This document shows positions 22,616 to 33,802 of a stretch of DNA of 64,000 bases, piece by piece. Within the stretch, counting starts at the first letter, position 1, and every line of letters begins with the position of its first letter. A model generated the notes under the pieces. That model worked only from the letters and a program-made list of their open reading frames with translations. It did not search any database and was not told the DNA's origin. A program made the translations under genes and the position numbers. This stretch comes from Achromobacter denitrificans NBRC 15125 (lineage in GTDB: Bacteria; Pseudomonadota; Gammaproteobacteria; Burkholderiales; Burkholderiaceae_B), in contig NZ_BCTQ01000036.1 in NCBI RefSeq assembly GCF_001571365.1, positions 1-64,000 on the forward strand, read 5' to 3'.

Positions 22616-22861
22616 ATGCTTCCCACTCCCGCGCAAGTCCGCCAATACATCGCTGACGGCCTGCCCTGTGAACATCTCGACGTGCAAGGCGACGGCTCCC
22701 ATTTCGACGCCGTCATCGTCAGCGCCGCCTTCGAGGGCAAGCGCCTCATCCAGCGCCACCAACTGGTGTACGCCGCCCTGGGCGACCGCATGAAGGCCGA
22801 GATCCACGCTCTCTCGATGCGCACCCTGACGCCCGACGAATACCGCCAGGCAGGGCAGTGA
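22616..22861 (+). CDS. ibaG: BolA-family protein (IbaG-like)
   Basis: An 81-residue BolA/IbaA domain protein. The fold is recognisable in [54 protein letters not shown]; the conserved H in RHQLVY is the usual iron-sulfur ligand shared with monothiol glutaredoxins. In proteobacteria this gene sits immediately before murA, as here, which favours IbaG over BolA. Its stop codon overlaps the murA start (TGATG). It probably takes part in Fe-S trafficking or acid-stress response. Confidence 0.92.
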   Translation: MLPTPAQVRQYIADGLPCEHLDVQGDGSHFDAVIVSAAFEGKRLIQRHQLVYAALGDRMKAEIHALSMRTLTPDEYRQAGQ

Positions 22862-24129
22862 TGGATAAATTACGCATCACCGGGGGCTCGCCGCTGCACG
22901 GCGAGATCTCCATCTCCGGCGCGAAGAACTCGGCCCTGCCCATCCTGTGCGCCAGCCTGCTGACGGCCGATGCGCTGTCGCTGTCCAACGTTCCGCACCT
23001 GAACGACACCGCCACCATGCTGCGCCTGCTCGGCCGCATGGGCGTGCGCGCAGAGCGCGGCGCCGACGGCGTGGTCGCGCTGCGGGCAGACCAGGTCGAC
23101 AATCTGGAAGCCCCGTACGACCTGGTCAAGACGATGCGCGCCTCGATCCTGGTGCTGGGCCCACTGCTGGCGCGCTTCGGCGAAGCCCGCGTCAGCCTGC
23201 CCGGCGGCTGCACCATCGGCCAGCGTCCCGTAGACCAGCACATCAAGGGCCTGGCCGCGCTGGGCGCTGAGATCAGCATCGAGCACGGCTTCGTGGTGGC
23301 GCGGGCCAAGCGCCTGAAGGGCGCCTCCGTGCGCACCGACATGGTCACCGTCACCGGCACCGAGAACCTGCTCATGGCGGCCGTGCTGGCCGAGGGCCGG
23401 ACCGTGCTGGAGAACGCCGCGCGCGAACCCGAGGTCGTGGACCTGGCCGAACTGCTCATCAAGATGGGCGCCCGCATCCAGGGCCACGGCACCGACCGCA
23501 TCGTGATCGACGGGGTCGACCGGCTGCATGGCGCCGAACACCGCGTCATTTCCGACCGCATCGAGGCCGGCACCTTCCTGTGCGCCGTGGGCGCGGCGGG
23601 CGGCGACATCGTCCTGCGCAACGCCGACGCCGGCATCCTCGGCGCCACCCTGGACAAGCTGACGGAAGCCGGCCTCACCATCGAAACCGGCCCCGACTGG
23701 ATCCGCGGCGCCATGTCCTCGCGGCCCCGCGCCGTGGGATTCCGCACGCACGAATACCCCGGCTTCGCCACCGACATGCAGGCCCAGGTCATGGCGCTGA
23801 ACGCCGTGGCCGAGGGCACCTCGGTGATCGTCGAAACGATCTTCGAGAACCGCTACATGCACGTGCAGGAACTGCGCCGCATGGGCGCGGACATCGACAT
23901 CGACGGCCATACCGCCTTCGTGCGCGGCGTGCCGCGCCTGTCCGGCGCCACCGTCATGGCCACCGACCTGCGCGCCTCGGCCAGCCTCGTCATCGCCGGC
24001 CTGGCCGCCGAGGGCGAAACCCTGGTCGACCGCATCTACCACCTGGATCGCGGCTACGACCAGATGGAAGTGAAACTGCGCGCCCTGGGCGCGAACATCC
24101 AACGCGTCACCGGCAAGGAACAGGCATGA
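22861..24129 (+). CDS. murA: UDP-N-acetylglucosamine 1-carboxyvinyltransferase
   Basis: A 422-residue enzyme that transfers enolpyruvate from PEP to UDP-GlcNAc, the first committed step of peptidoglycan synthesis in the cytoplasm. The N-terminal [16 protein letters not shown], the active-site C117 in [16 protein letters not shown] (the fosfomycin target) and the C-terminal [17 protein letters not shown] are visible. The ATG at 22861 overlaps the preceding stop by one base; a GTG at 22858 is an alternative. Two GC-rich repeats separate it from hisG. Confidence 0.98.
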   Translation: MDKLRITGGSPLHGEISISGAKNSALPILCASLLTADALSLSNVPHLNDTATMLRLLGRMGVRAERGADGVVALRADQVDNLEAPYDLVKTMRASILVLGPLLARFGEARVSLPGGCTIGQRPVDQHIKGLAALGAEISIEHGFVVARAKRLKGASVRTDMVTVTGTENLLMAAVLAEGRTVLENAAREPEVVDLAELLIKMGARIQGHGTDRIVIDGVDRLHGAEHRVISDRIEAGTFLCAVGAAGGDIVLRNADAGILGATLDKLTEAGLTIETGPDWIRGAMSSRPRAVGFRTHEYPGFATDMQAQVMALNAVAEGTSVIVETIFENRYMHVQELRRMGADIDIDGHTAFVRGVPRLSGATVMATDLRASASLVIAGLAAEGETLVDRIYHLDRGYDQMEVKLRALGANIQRVTGKEQA

Positions 24130-24138
24130 AAAGTAATA

Positions 24139-24275
24139 GCCCCCACGCTACGCCTTCGGCTTGCTGCCCCCCGAGGGGGCTGCCCCGCCTTGGGGCGGCC
24201 CTGCGGCGAGGCGGCCCCCACGCTGCGCCTTCGGCTTGCTGCCCCCCGAGTGGGCGCTTTCATCTTGAGGCGGCT
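24139..24275 (+). repeat. GC-rich intergenic repeat, tandem copies R3 and R4
   Basis: Two copies in the same orientation: R3 at 24139-24212 and R4 at about 24214-24275. Each begins GCCCCCACGC, contains CGGCTTGCTGCCCCCCGAG and ends in a GGCGG-rich arm. R3 contains the hairpins GCCCCC-CGA-GGGGGC and GCCCC-GCCTT-GGGGC. They start nine bases after the murA stop. The end of R4 supplies the GAGG that precedes the hisG ATG. Confidence 0.85.
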
Positions 24276-24280
24276 CAGCG

Positions 24281-24955
24281 ATGAAAGATGCCCCCGTCAC
24301 GCCCCTGACCTTGGCTTTGTCCAAGGGGCGGATCTTTGAAGAAACCATGCCTTTGCTGGCCGAGGCCGGCATCGAGGTGTCCGAGAATCCGGAAAGCTCG
24401 CGCAAGCTGATCCTTCCGACCAGCGATCCCGGCCTGCGCCTGATCATCGTGCGGGCGTCCGACGTGCCCACCTACGTCCAGTACGGCGCGGCCGACCTGG
24501 GCATCGCGGGCAAGGACGTGCTCATCGAGCATGCCAAGGAACAGCCCGGCGGCCTGTACCAGCCCATCGACCTGAACATCGCCAAGTGCCGTCTGGCCGT
24601 GGCCGTGCGCAACGGCTTCGACTACGAAGGCGCCGTCCACCAGGGCGCGCGGCTGCGCGTGGCCACGAAGTACGTGCACTCAGCCCGTGAACACTTTGCG
24701 TCCAAGGGCGTGTACGTCGACATCATCAAGCTGTATGGTTCGATGGAGCTGGCGCCGCTGGTAGGCCTGGCCGACTGCATCGTGGACCTGGTGTCCACCG
24801 GCGGCACGCTGCGCGCCAACGACCTGGTCGCGGTCGAGGACATCATGCCGATCTCCTCGCGCCTGATCGTCAACCAGGCGGCGCTCAAGACCCGCGGCGA
24901 CCGCCTGCAACCGCTGCTGGATGCCTTCGAAAGAGCCGCAGCCCGCAACGCCTGA
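24281..24955 (+). CDS. hisG: ATP phosphoribosyltransferase, short form
   Basis: A 224-residue short-form (HisGS) enzyme that condenses ATP with PRPP, the first step of histidine synthesis. Family segments are [41 protein letters not shown] and the PRPP-binding [14 protein letters not shown]. The C-terminal regulatory domain of the long form is missing, so it needs the regulatory partner HisZ, which is not in this window. It opens the his run; the preceding 150 bases consist of repeats, so its promoter is either within them or upstream of murA. Confidence 0.97.
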   Translation: MKDAPVTPLTLALSKGRIFEETMPLLAEAGIEVSENPESSRKLILPTSDPGLRLIIVRASDVPTYVQYGAADLGIAGKDVLIEHAKEQPGGLYQPIDLNIAKCRLAVAVRNGFDYEGAVHQGARLRVATKYVHSAREHFASKGVYVDIIKLYGSMELAPLVGLADCIVDLVSTGGTLRANDLVAVEDIMPISSRLIVNQAALKTRGDRLQPLLDAFERAAARNA

Positions 24956-25009
24956 CCCCCGCCCGCCGCGACGCCGCGGCGGCCGTTACCCGCTTTGCAC
25001 CATGACGCC

Positions 25010-26314
25010 ATGGCACTGATCAATCGTCTCGACTCCCGCGATCCCGGATTCCAATCCGCCCTGTCCAGGCTGCTGGCCTTCGAAGCCACCGAGGACGAGT
25101 CCATCGACCGCGCCGCGGCCGGCATCCTGGCCGACGTGCGCGCCCGCGGCGACGCCGCGCTGGTGGAGTACACGCAGCGCTTCGACCGCATGCCCGGCGC
25201 CTCCGCCGCGACGCTGGAGATCCCCAAGGCCGACTGGCATGCGGCCCTGGCCGCGCTGCCGGCCGCGCAGCGCGAAGCGCTGGAAGCCGCCGCCGACCGC
25301 GTGCGCCGCTACCACGAGCGCCAGCGCGCCGAGACCTGGACCTACACCGAGCCCGACGGCACGATGCTGGGCCAGCAGGTGACGCCGCTGGACCGCGTGG
25401 GCCTGTACGTGCCGGGCGGCAAGGCCGCCTACCCGTCGTCGGTGCTGATGAACGCCATCCCGGCCAAGGTCGCGGGCGTGCAGGAACTGGTCATGGTCAC
25501 GCCCACGCCCGACGGCGTGCGCAACCCCATCGTGCTGGCCGCCGCCGCCATCGGCGGCGTGGACCGCGTGTTCGCCATCGGCGGCGCGCAGGCCGTGGGC
25601 GCGCTGGCCTACGGCACCGCCACCGTGCCGGCCGTGGACAAGATCGTCGGCCCGGGCAACGCCTACGTCGCCGCCGCCAAGCGCCGCGTCTTCGGCGTGG
25701 TCGGCATCGACATGATCGCCGGCCCCAGCGAAATCCTGGTCATCTGCGACGGCAAGACGCCGGCCGACTGGATCGCCATGGACCTGTTCTCGCAGGCCGA
25801 GCACGACGAGCTCGCGCAATCCATCCTGCTGTGCCCCGACGCCGCCTTCATCGAAGAAGTCGAGGCTGCCATCGCCCGGCTGCTGCCCACGATGCCGCGC
25901 GCCGACATCCTGCGGGTCAGCCTGGCCAACCGCGGCGCCCTGATCCAGGTCCGCGACCTGGAAGAAGCCTGCCGCATCGCCAACGACATCGCGCCCGAGC
26001 ACCTGGAGATCTCCACCGAGCAGCCGGAGAAATGGACCGCGCAGATCCGCCACGCCGGCGCGATCTTCATGGGCCGCTTCAGCTCCGAGGCCCTGGGCGA
26101 CTACTGCGCCGGCCCGAACCACGTGCTGCCCACCTCGCGCACGGCGCGCTTCTCGTCGCCGCTGGGCGTGTACGACTTCCAGAAGCGTTCCAGCCTGATC
26201 CAGGTTTCGCACCAGGGCGCCCAGCAGCTGGGCCGCATCGCCGCCGAACTGGCGCTGGGCGAGGGCCTGCAGGCGCACGCCGCCAGCGCCCAGTACCGGA
26301 TCGACAAGCCATGA
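25010..26314 (+). CDS. hisD: Histidinol dehydrogenase
   Basis: A 434-residue zinc enzyme that oxidises L-histidinol to histidine with two NAD+, the last pathway step. Landmarks are [28 protein letters not shown], the signature region from [15 protein letters not shown] to FSQAEHDE with zinc ligands Q and H, and the C-terminal [17 protein letters not shown] chose the ATG at 25010 (MALINRLDS); the earlier in-frame TTG at 24995 is less likely. It ends in an ATGA overlap with hisC. Confidence 0.97.
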   Translation: MALINRLDSRDPGFQSALSRLLAFEATEDESIDRAAAGILADVRARGDAALVEYTQRFDRMPGASAATLEIPKADWHAALAALPAAQREALEAAADRVRRYHERQRAETWTYTEPDGTMLGQQVTPLDRVGLYVPGGKAAYPSSVLMNAIPAKVAGVQELVMVTPTPDGVRNPIVLAAAAIGGVDRVFAIGGAQAVGALAYGTATVPAVDKIVGPGNAYVAAAKRRVFGVVGIDMIAGPSEILVICDGKTPADWIAMDLFSQAEHDELAQSILLCPDAAFIEEVEAAIARLLPTMPRADILRVSLANRGALIQVRDLEEACRIANDIAPEHLEISTEQPEKWTAQIRHAGAIFMGRFSSEALGDYCAGPNHVLPTSRTARFSSPLGVYDFQKRSSLIQVSHQGAQQLGRIAAELALGEGLQAHAASAQYRIDKP

Positions 26315-27399
26315 GCATCGCCGGCCGCATCGCCAGCATCGTCCGCGCGGACATCCGCGAGCTGACCGCCTATCCCGTGGCGCACGCCGAAGGCTGCATC
26401 AAGCTGGATGCCATGGAATGCCCCTACGAGCTGCCGGAGGCGGTGCGCGAGGACATTGCCCGCAGCGTGCGCGATACCCCGCTGAACCGCTACCCGGCGG
26501 CCGACCTGTCGGCCCTGAAGGGCCAGATCAAGACGGCCTTCGGCGTTCCGGACGCGGCGGACGTGCTGTTCGGCAACGGCTCGGACGAACTCATCCATCT
26601 GGTCGTGCAGGCCTGCTGCAACCCCGGCGACACCGTGCTGTCGCCCTGGCCCTCTTTCGTGTATTTCGACATGGCGGCGCGTTTCGACCACGCCCGCTTC
26701 GTCGGCGTGCCGCTGACCGAAGACCTGGCCCTGGACCTGCCCGCCATGCTGGCGGCCATCCGCGAGCATCAGCCCAAGGTGGTGTTCCTGGCCGTGCCCA
26801 ACAACCCCACCGGCGGCCTGTGGCCCGATGACGCCATCCAGGCCATCATCGCCGCCGCCCCCGGGCTGGTGGTGCTGGACGAGGCCTACCAGCCGTTCGC
26901 CGGCAGCACCTGGATGCCCCAGGTGCTGGACGCGCCCAACGTGGTCGTGATGCGCACGGTGTCCAAGATCGGCCTGGCCGGCCTGCGCTTCGGCTACCTG
27001 GCCGGCCACCCCGCCTGGGTCGCCGAACTGGACAAGGTGCGTCCGCCCTACAACCTGGATGTGCTGACCCAGGCCACGTTGTCGGCCGTGCTGCGCCACA
27101 AGGCGGTGCTGGACGAACAGGCGGCCCGGCTGCGCGCCGACCGCGAGCCGCTGGCGGCCGCCCTGGCCCAATTGCCCGACGTACGGGTATTCCCTTCCGC
27201 CGGAAACTTCGTACTTGCCCGCTTTTCCGGCAAGCTGGACGGCAACGCCGTGCATCTTGCGCTGAAAACGCGCAAAATATTGATTCGCAACTTCTCCAAT
27301 GCCCATCCGCTACTGGCCAATTGCCTGCGCATCTCGGTGGGCACCCCGGCTGAAAACGCCGCCTTGCTATCCGCCTTGCAAGCGATTTTGAGTGCTTAA
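26311..27399 (+). CDS. hisC: Histidinol-phosphate aminotransferase
   Basis: A 362-residue PLP-dependent class II aminotransferase converting imidazole acetol phosphate to histidinol phosphate. Landmarks are [53 protein letters not shown] and the PLP lysine in [17 protein letters not shown]. The start overlaps the hisD stop by four bases. Its stop is one base before the hisB ATG. Confidence 0.97.
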   Translation: MSIAGRIASIVRADIRELTAYPVAHAEGCIKLDAMECPYELPEAVREDIARSVRDTPLNRYPAADLSALKGQIKTAFGVPDAADVLFGNGSDELIHLVVQACCNPGDTVLSPWPSFVYFDMAARFDHARFVGVPLTEDLALDLPAMLAAIREHQPKVVFLAVPNNPTGGLWPDDAIQAIIAAAPGLVVLDEAYQPFAGSTWMPQVLDAPNVVVMRTVSKIGLAGLRFGYLAGHPAWVAELDKVRPPYNLDVLTQATLSAVLRHKAVLDEQAARLRADREPLAAALAQLPDVRVFPSAGNFVLARFSGKLDGNAVHLALKTRKILIRNFSNAHPLLANCLRISVGTPAENAALLSALQAILSA

Positions 27400-27400
27400 C

Positions 27401-27988
27401 ATGCGTACCGCAGAGATCACCCGCAACACCAACGAAACCCGCATCCGCGTGGCCATCAACCTCGATGGCACGGGCAAGCAGACGATCGACACCGGCGTCC
27501 CCTTCCTGGACCACATGCTGGACCAGATCGCGCGCCATGGCCTGATCGATCTCGACATCAAGGCCGAGGGCGACCTGCATATCGATGCGCACCACACGGT
27601 GGAAGACGTGGGCATCACGCTGGGCATGGCCATCGCCCGCGCCGCCGGCACCAAGGCCGGCCTGCGCCGCTACGGCCATGCCTACGTGCCGCTGGACGAA
27701 GCGCTGTCGCGCGTGGTGGTGGATTTCTCGGGCCGTCCCGGCCTCGAATACCACATCCCGTTCACCCGCGCCCGCATCGGCGACTTCGACGTGGACCTGA
27801 CCCGCGAATTCTTCCAGGGCCTGGTCAACCACGCCCTGATCACGCTGCACATCGACAATCTGCGCGGCTTCAATGCCCACCACCAGGCGGAAACGGTGTT
27901 CAAGGCCTGTGGCCGCGCCCTGCGCATGGCGCTGGAAGTCGACCCGCGCATGGGCGACGTCGTGCCCTCCACCAAAGGCGTGCTGTAA
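27401..27988 (+). CDS. hisB: Imidazoleglycerol-phosphate dehydratase
   Basis: A 195-residue monofunctional dehydratase (no phosphatase domain, unlike E. coli HisB). It removes water from imidazoleglycerol phosphate. Manganese-binding motifs are [22 protein letters not shown] and [13 protein letters not shown]. The ATG at 27401 lies one base after the hisC stop. Histidinol phosphatase must be encoded elsewhere. Confidence 0.97.
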   Translation: MRTAEITRNTNETRIRVAINLDGTGKQTIDTGVPFLDHMLDQIARHGLIDLDIKAEGDLHIDAHHTVEDVGITLGMAIARAAGTKAGLRRYGHAYVPLDEALSRVVVDFSGRPGLEYHIPFTRARIGDFDVDLTREFFQGLVNHALITLHIDNLRGFNAHHQAETVFKACGRALRMALEVDPRMGDVVPSTKGVL

Positions 27989-28021
27989 CGTTCGCGATCC
28001 CACCGCTCCAGGCAGAAAGAA

Positions 28022-28717
28022 GTGACCACTATCGCCATCGTCGACTACGGAATGGGCAATTTCCATTCCGTCGCCCGCGCCCTGAAGTACGCCGCCCCCG
28101 ACGCGGACGTCCGCATCTGCAACCAGCCCCAGGAGATCGCCGCGGCCGACCGCGTCGTATTCCCGGGGCAGGGCGCGATGGCGGACTGCATGCGCACCCT
28201 GAATGAATCCGGCCTGCGCGAGGCCGTCGTGCGCGCCGCGCGCGAAAAGCCGCTGCTGGGCGTCTGCGTGGGCGAACAGATGCTGTTCGACTCCAGCGAG
28301 GAAGGCGGCACGGCCTGCCTGGGCCTGTTTCCCGGCGTGGTCCGCCGCTTTTCGGGCCCGCGTTTCGCCGACCCGCTGGCCGCCGACGAGGCCTGCCTGG
28401 CCGACACCGGCGCCGCGGGGCTGGCCGACACCGCCTCCGAGCGCCTCAAAGTGCCGCACATGGGATGGAACAAAGTCCGCCAGACGCGCTCTCATCCTAT
28501 CTGGGCCGGCATTCCGGACGAAACGCACTTCTATTTCGTCCATAGTTACTACGCCGACCCGGCGGATCCCGACCTGACCGTTGGTGAAACCGATTATGGC
28601 GTCGCCTTTACCTGCGCAGTGGCGGCAGCTAACATTTTCGCGGTGCAGTTTCACCCCGAAAAGAGCGCCGAGCACGGTTTGCGCCTGTATCGCAATTTTG
28701 TAGACTGGCAGCCGTAG
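28022..28717 (+). CDS. hisH: Imidazole glycerol phosphate synthase, glutaminase subunit
   Basis: A 231-residue class I amidotransferase that supplies ammonia to HisF. The nucleophile lies in [12 protein letters not shown], and the His/Glu pair in [14 protein letters not shown]. The start is GTG at 28022 ([13 protein letters not shown]), with a weak AGAAAGAA site upstream and no nearby in-frame ATG. A stretch of about 20 residues before the KVPHMGWN segment is longer than in many HisH proteins. It lies 33 bases after hisB and 54 bases before hisA. Confidence 0.96.
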   Translation: MTTIAIVDYGMGNFHSVARALKYAAPDADVRICNQPQEIAAADRVVFPGQGAMADCMRTLNESGLREAVVRAAREKPLLGVCVGEQMLFDSSEEGGTACLGLFPGVVRRFSGPRFADPLAADEACLADTGAAGLADTASERLKVPHMGWNKVRQTRSHPIWAGIPDETHFYFVHSYYADPADPDLTVGETDYGVAFTCAVAAANIFAVQFHPEKSAEHGLRLYRNFVDWQP

Positions 28718-28771
28718 GCCCTGGCCTGCGCCCGCCCGCCCATTCAACCCATATTTTTCTCGCTGCCCACC

Positions 28772-29508
28772 ATGCTGCTGATCCCCGCCATCGATCTCAA
28801 AGACGGGCGCTGCGTGCGCCTGCGCCAGGGTGACCTGGACGATGCAACGGTGTTCTCCGAAGACCCCGCCGCCATGGCCACCCGCTGGCTGGACCAAGGC
28901 GCCCGCCGCCTGCACCTGGTCGACCTGAACGGCGCCGTCGCCGGCAAACCCAAGAACGAAGCTCCCATCAAGGCGATCCTGGACGCCGTGGGCGACGATA
29001 TCCCCGTGCAGATCGGCGGCGGCATTCGCGACCTCGACACCATCGAACGCTACCTCGACGCAGGCATCTCCTACGTGATCATCGGCACGGCCGCGGTCAA
29101 GAACCCCGGCTTCCTGCAAGACGCCTGCGGCGCCTTCCCGGGCCAGATCATCGTCGGCCTGGACGCCCGCGACGGCAAGATCGCCACCGACGGCTGGAGC
29201 AAGCTGACCCGCCACGACGTGCTCGATCTCGCCAAGAAGTTCGAGGACTACGGCTGCGAAGCCATCATCTACACCGACATCGGCCGCGACGGCATGCTGT
29301 CGGGCGTCAACGTCGAAGCCACGGTCCGCCTGGCCCAGCACGTGCGCATCCCCGTCTACGCCTCGGGCGGCATCGCCGGCATCCAGGACATCGAAGCCCT
29401 GTGCGCCGTCGAGGAAGAGGGGGTCGAAGGGGCCATCCTGGGCCGCAGCATCTACGAAGGCACGCTCGACTTCCAGTCGGCGCAGGCCCGCGCCGACGAA
29501 TTGGCAAA

Positions 29509-29512
<4 letters not shown>
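28772..29512 (+). CDS. hisA: ProFAR isomerase HisA
   Basis: A 246-residue half-barrel-duplicated TIM barrel that isomerises ProFAR to PRFAR. Catalytic D8 is in [14 protein letters not shown], and the second aspartate lies in [12 protein letters not shown]. Phosphate-binding loops IGGGIRD and YASGGIAG are present. It overlaps hisF by four bases. The ATG at 28772 follows CTGCCCACC, with no strong Shine-Dalgarno site. Confidence 0.97.
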
Positions 29513-30327
<815 letters not shown>

Positions 30328-30405
30328 CCCCCCCCGGAGCGCCTTCGGCGCTTCCCCCCGGGGGGGCGCCGCTGCGGACCGGCAAAGCCGGCTCCGCGCG
30401 GCCAG
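30328..30405 (+). repeat. GC-rich intergenic repeat, divergent copy R5
   Basis: Begins directly at the hisF stop with a C-run, then AGCGCC-TTC-GGCGCT palindrome, a CCCCCCGGGGGGG core and an ACCGGCAAAGCCGGCT hairpin. The similarity to R2-R4 is in layout and in the C-run/G-run core, less in exact bases. The 243 bases from 30328 to 30570 interrupt an otherwise tightly packed his run and hold no other gene. Confidence 0.5.
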
Positions 30406-30570
30406 GCTGATGGCGCATCGTTTGATGATGACGGGATGGCCTTCGAATGCACGGAAGCGGTGGAACACCCCGGTTTGGGGCGGTTTACGCGTGCAACAAG
30501 GTATTGCCGTAAGATTATGGATCGCGCCGCGCTGGTTTTGGGTGCTGCGCGCGGGACTATGGATAGAGAA

Positions 30571-30975
30571 ATGAGCAACGAACCCGCCTGGCTGGCCGAC
30601 GTCGTTTTCGACGAAAACGGCCTGATCCCCGCCATCGCGCAGGACGCCGACAACGGCCAGATCATGATGGTGGCCTGGATGAACCGCGAATCGCTGGCCG
30701 AGACCGCGGCCACCGGCCGCGCCGTGTACTGGTCGCGCTCGCGCCAGCGCCTGTGGCGCAAGGGCGAGGAATCCGGCCATGTGCAGCAGGTGCATGAACT
30801 GCGCCTGGACTGCGACGGCGACGTGATCCTGCTCAAGGTGCACCAGGAAGGCGGCATCGCCTGCCATACCGGCCGCGCCAGCTGCTTCTACCGCCGCCTG
30901 GAAGGCCAGACCGACCAGGCCACCTGGGTCACGGTGGACCCCGTGCTCAAAGACCCCGAACTGATCTACAAATGA
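30571..30975 (+). CDS. hisI: Phosphoribosyl-AMP cyclohydrolase
   Basis: A 134-residue monofunctional enzyme that opens the purine ring of phosphoribosyl-AMP, the third step of the pathway. The metal-binding pattern is present: [14 protein letters not shown] and the cysteines of [17 protein letters not shown]. The fold begins [26 protein letters not shown] therefore chose the ATG at 30571 over the in-frame 30436, which would start inside the intergenic repeat tail. It overlaps hisE by four bases. Confidence 0.96.
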   Translation: MSNEPAWLADVVFDENGLIPAIAQDADNGQIMMVAWMNRESLAETAATGRAVYWSRSRQRLWRKGEESGHVQQVHELRLDCDGDVILLKVHQEGGIACHTGRASCFYRRLEGQTDQATWVTVDPVLKDPELIYK

Positions 30976-31322
30976 CCGACCAAGCCGCTAGCGCCGCCGA
31001 GATCCTGGCGCGCATCGCCGACACCCTGGAAACCCGCCTCCCCCAGAATGGCGGCGATCCGCAGGCCTCCTATTCCGCCAAGCTGCTGGCCAAGGGGCCC
31101 GACGCCTTCCTGAAGAAGATCGGCGAAGAAGCCACGGAGCTGGTCATGGCCGCCAAGGACGGCGTGCCGGACCGCATCGTCAGCGAAACCGCCGACCTGT
31201 GGTTCCACTGCCTGGTCGCGCTGACCCATTTCAACCTCCGTCCCGAAGACGTGCTGGCCGAACTGGCCCGCCGCGAAGGGATGTCGGGCCTGGCGGAGAA
31301 GGCCAGCCGCCCGCAAGACTGA
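30972..31322 (+). CDS. hisE: Phosphoribosyl-ATP pyrophosphatase
   Basis: A 116-residue all-alpha MazG-like enzyme hydrolysing phosphoribosyl-ATP to phosphoribosyl-AMP, the second step. Typical segments are [32 protein letters not shown] and [20 protein letters not shown]. The start overlaps hisI (ATGA). It ends the his genes; a HIT protein follows after 17 bases. Confidence 0.97.
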   Translation: MTDQAASAAEILARIADTLETRLPQNGGDPQASYSAKLLAKGPDAFLKKIGEEATELVMAAKDGVPDRIVSETADLWFHCLVALTHFNLRPEDVLAELARREGMSGLAEKASRPQD

Positions 31323-31339
31323 CCACGGAAACCCGGAAA

Positions 31340-31708
31340 ATGAGCGACAACTGTATCTTCTGCAAGATCGCCGCTGGCGATATCCCGTCCAAGAAGGTCT
31401 ATGAAGACGAGGATTTTGTTGCGTTCCACGATATCAATCCGGCCGCGCCGGTACATTTGTTGCTCATCCCTCGACGTCATGTCACATCCATGCAGGATAT
31501 TACGGGCGAGGACGCAGGTTGGTTGGGTAGAATGATGTCATTGGCGCCGCGGCTCGCCGCCGAAAACGGTTGCCGGCCAGGCCCTGATGGCGGATTTCGC
31601 ATCATGATCAACTCCGGCGTCGAAGGCGGCCAGGAAGTCCCGCATCTGCATTTCCACATCATTGGCGGCTCGCGCCCCTGGAAAGGGCGCGTGGCCCCCA
31701 CCGCGTAA
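31340..31708 (+). CDS. HIT-family nucleotide-binding protein (HinT)
   Basis: A 122-residue HIT protein with the histidine triad HLHFHIIGG near the C terminus and [44 protein letters not shown] at the N terminus, typical of the Hint branch that hydrolyses adenosine phosphoramidates. The ATG at 31340 is preceded by CCGGAAA. The position between hisE and tatA is common in betaproteobacteria. Its role there is unknown. Confidence 0.95.
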   Translation: MSDNCIFCKIAAGDIPSKKVYEDEDFVAFHDINPAAPVHLLLIPRRHVTSMQDITGEDAGWLGRMMSLAPRLAAENGCRPGPDGGFRIMINSGVEGGQEVPHLHFHIIGGSRPWKGRVAPTA

Positions 31709-31722
31709 TTCGGAGAAACATC

Positions 31723-31953
31723 ATGGGTAGTTTCAGCATTTGGCACTGGTTGGTCGTTCTGGTCATCGTGGCGCTGATTTTCGGCACCAAGAAGCTGCGC
31801 AACATCGGTTCGGACCTCGGCGGAGCGGTCAAGGGTTTCAAGGAAGGCATGAAGGACGCCAACGGCGACAACAAGCCGGCGGAACCGATCGCGCAGCAGC
31901 GCGTCTCCGGCGAAACCATCGACGTGCAGGCCAAGGAAAAATCCAACTCCTGA
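31723..31953 (+). CDS. tatA: Twin-arginine translocase subunit TatA
   Basis: A 76-residue pore-forming subunit of the Tat system, which exports folded proteins. It has one N-terminal membrane helix ([17 protein letters not shown]), the [24 protein letters not shown] amphipathic helix and a short charged tail. GGAGAAAC precedes the ATG. A client, the Rieske protein, is encoded at 40772. Confidence 0.97.
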   Translation: MGSFSIWHWLVVLVIVALIFGTKKLRNIGSDLGGAVKGFKEGMKDANGDNKPAEPIAQQRVSGETIDVQAKEKSNS

Positions 31954-32025
31954 GCCTCCGCCTGTCTCCCGGGCCCGCCCTGACCGGGCCGGCCCTCTTC
32001 GCATCAACTTCCAAGCGGCCGTCGA

Positions 32026-32544
32026 ATGTTTGATGTCAGCCTCACTGAACTGATGGTGATCGGCGTCGTCGCCTTGATCGTCATCGGACCCGAACGCCTG
32101 CCCAAGGTGGCCCGCACCGTCGGCCACCTCCTCGGGCGCGCGCAACGTTACGTCAATGACGTGAAGTCCGATATCCAGCGCGAGATCGAACTCGACGAAC
32201 TGCGCAAGTTCAAGAACGAAATGGAAGATGCCGCCCAGGGCGTGCAGCAGTCCCTGAACGAGACGCAAGCCTCGCTCCAGGAACCGGTGCAGCAATTCCG
32301 CGCCGAACTCGACGAAGTCGCCCGCGCCGCCAGCGGCAAGGCCACGCCCGAGGTCGCCGGGGAAACGCCCGCCGAGGCCGCTCGCACCATCGCCCCGCCC
32401 GGCCAGAACCACAGCCTGGACCTGGATCTTCCGCCGGTGGCCGAGCCCGTGCCGGCCTCCGCTGCCCCGCAACCCGCCCCGGCGCCCAGCGCGCCCAAGG
32501 CCGACGAGGCCAAGCCCGTCTCGCCCTCCGGAACACCGACGTGA
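32026..32544 (+). CDS. tatB: Twin-arginine translocase subunit TatB
   Basis: A 172-residue TatB with the helix MFDVSLTELMVIGVVALIVIGPERLPKVARTVG; the E and P residues of GPERLP mark TatB. A long charged amphipathic region follows (to about residue 110), then a Pro/Ala-rich tail. With TatC it recognises twin-arginine signals. It overlaps tatC by four bases. Confidence 0.96.
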   Translation: MFDVSLTELMVIGVVALIVIGPERLPKVARTVGHLLGRAQRYVNDVKSDIQREIELDELRKFKNEMEDAAQGVQQSLNETQASLQEPVQQFRAELDEVARAASGKATPEVAGETPAEAARTIAPPGQNHSLDLDLPPVAEPVPASAAPQPAPAPSAPKADEAKPVSPSGTPT

Positions 32545-33332
32545 CCCAGGACGCCTCCCAAGAAGAAGGCCAGCAGGAGACCTTCATCTCCCACCTGGTC
32601 GAGTTGCGCACCCGACTGCTGCGCGCCGTCGCGGCCGTGGTCGGCGTGTTCATCGTACTGTTCATCTACCCCGGCGCGTCGGCCATCTACGACGTGCTGG
32701 CCCAGCCCATGCTGGCCTCGCTGCCGGAAGGCACGCGCATGATCGCCACCGGCGTCATCACGCCGTTCATGGTGCCCGTGAAGGTCACCATGATGGCCGC
32801 GTTCATCGTGGCCTTGCCCGTGGTGCTGTACCAGGCCTGGGCTTTCGTGGCGCCGGGGCTGTACAAGCACGAAAAGCGCCTGGCGCTGCCGCTCATCGTC
32901 TCCAGCACCTTCCTGTTCATCGCGGGCATGGCGTTCTGCTATTTCGTGGTGTTCCGCACGGTGTTCCACTTCATCGCCACGTTCGCGCCGCAGTCCATCA
33001 CCCCGGCGCCGGACATCGAGGCCTATCTCAGCTTCGTCATGACCATGTTCATGGCGTTCGGCATCACCTTCGAAGTGCCCGTGGCGGTCGTGCTGCTGGT
33101 GAAGATGGGCGTAGTCGAGCTGTCCAAGCTGAAGTCCGCCCGCGGCTACGTGGTGGTGGGCGCGTTCATCATCGCCGCCGTGGTCACCCCGCCCGACGTG
33201 GTCAGCCAGTTCATGCTGGCCGTGCCCCTGTGCCTGCTCTACGAGATCGGCCTGATCTGCGCCCGCATGGTCACGCCCAAGCCGGACGCGGCGGACGACG
33301 CCGGCTCCGGTTCCCTGACCGAGCGCCAGTAA
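32541..33332 (+). CDS. tatC: Twin-arginine translocase subunit TatC
   Basis: A 263-residue six-helix membrane protein, the core receptor for twin-arginine signals. The cytosolic motif FISHLVELRTRLLRAV, the conserved glutamate in FGITFEVPV and the SARGYVVVGAFIIAAVVTPPDVVSQ region are clear. The start is GTG at 32541, overlapping the tatB stop (GTGA). A terminator follows. Confidence 0.97.
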   Translation: MTQDASQEEGQQETFISHLVELRTRLLRAVAAVVGVFIVLFIYPGASAIYDVLAQPMLASLPEGTRMIATGVITPFMVPVKVTMMAAFIVALPVVLYQAWAFVAPGLYKHEKRLALPLIVSSTFLFIAGMAFCYFVVFRTVFHFIATFAPQSITPAPDIEAYLSFVMTMFMAFGITFEVPVAVVLLVKMGVVELSKLKSARGYVVVGAFIIAAVVTPPDVVSQFMLAVPLCLLYEIGLICARMVTPKPDAADDAGSGSLTERQ

Positions 33333-33341
33333 GCCATCCCG

Positions 33342-33370
33342 ACGGTCCCGCTTTCAAGCAGGACCGTTTC
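33342..33370 (+). terminator. Terminator after tatC
   Basis: ACGGTCC (33342-33348) pairs with GGACCGT (33361-33367); inner GCTT/AAGC extends the stem. TTTC follows. Confidence 0.65.
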
Positions 33371-33408
33371 ACGTTGTGAGCCACAGGCCGCAAACCTAAA
33401 TTGCAGCC

Positions 33409-33777
33409 ATGTCACTCGCCCAACGGCTGCACACCCTGATGCGGTGGCGCGGCATCAAAAGCCAGAACCAACTGGCGCGCATCTCCGGCGTGCCGCAGTC
33501 CTGCATCCACCGGATCCTCACCCGCGAAGACTGCTACTCGCCCTCGCGGATCACCTTGCAACGCCTGGCCCGCGCGCTGGACACCTCCGTGCCATGGCTG
33601 ACCGACGGCGTGGTGCCCAGCGCAGCGGCCGCGGCGCCCGGCGGCGCCCACCCGCCGGCCGAGGCCGCCGACGGCTACTTCACCGAAATCCGCGCGCTGC
33701 TGCACCAACAACCCGAAAGCACGAAGAAGGCCGTGCTGCAGGCGGTGCGCCTGATGGTGAAGGGCCCCGCCACCTAG
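33409..33777 (+). CDS. Small Cro/CI-type HTH protein
   Basis: A 122-residue DNA-binding protein. The first 65 residues form an XRE-type helix-turn-helix (RGIKSQNQLARISGVPQSCIHRILTREDCYSPSRITLQRLARALDTSVPWLTDG). An Ala/Pro linker follows, then a short helical tail ending VLQAVRLMVKG. There is no peptidase or sensor domain. It stands alone between tatC and the protease gene on the opposite strand; the target is unknown. The ATG at 33409 has no strong Shine-Dalgarno site. Confidence 0.85.
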   Translation: MSLAQRLHTLMRWRGIKSQNQLARISGVPQSCIHRILTREDCYSPSRITLQRLARALDTSVPWLTDGVVPSAAAAAPGGAHPPAEAADGYFTEIRALLHQQPESTKKAVLQAVRLMVKGPAT

Positions 33778-33802
33778 GGTTCGCGCGAGCAGTGCGCCGG
33801 CC

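Noticed and set aside
24139-24275. CRISPR array at the tandem GC-rich repeats
   Set aside because: Only two imperfect copies, no regular unique spacers and no cas genes; the copies are intergenic hairpin repeats found singly elsewhere.
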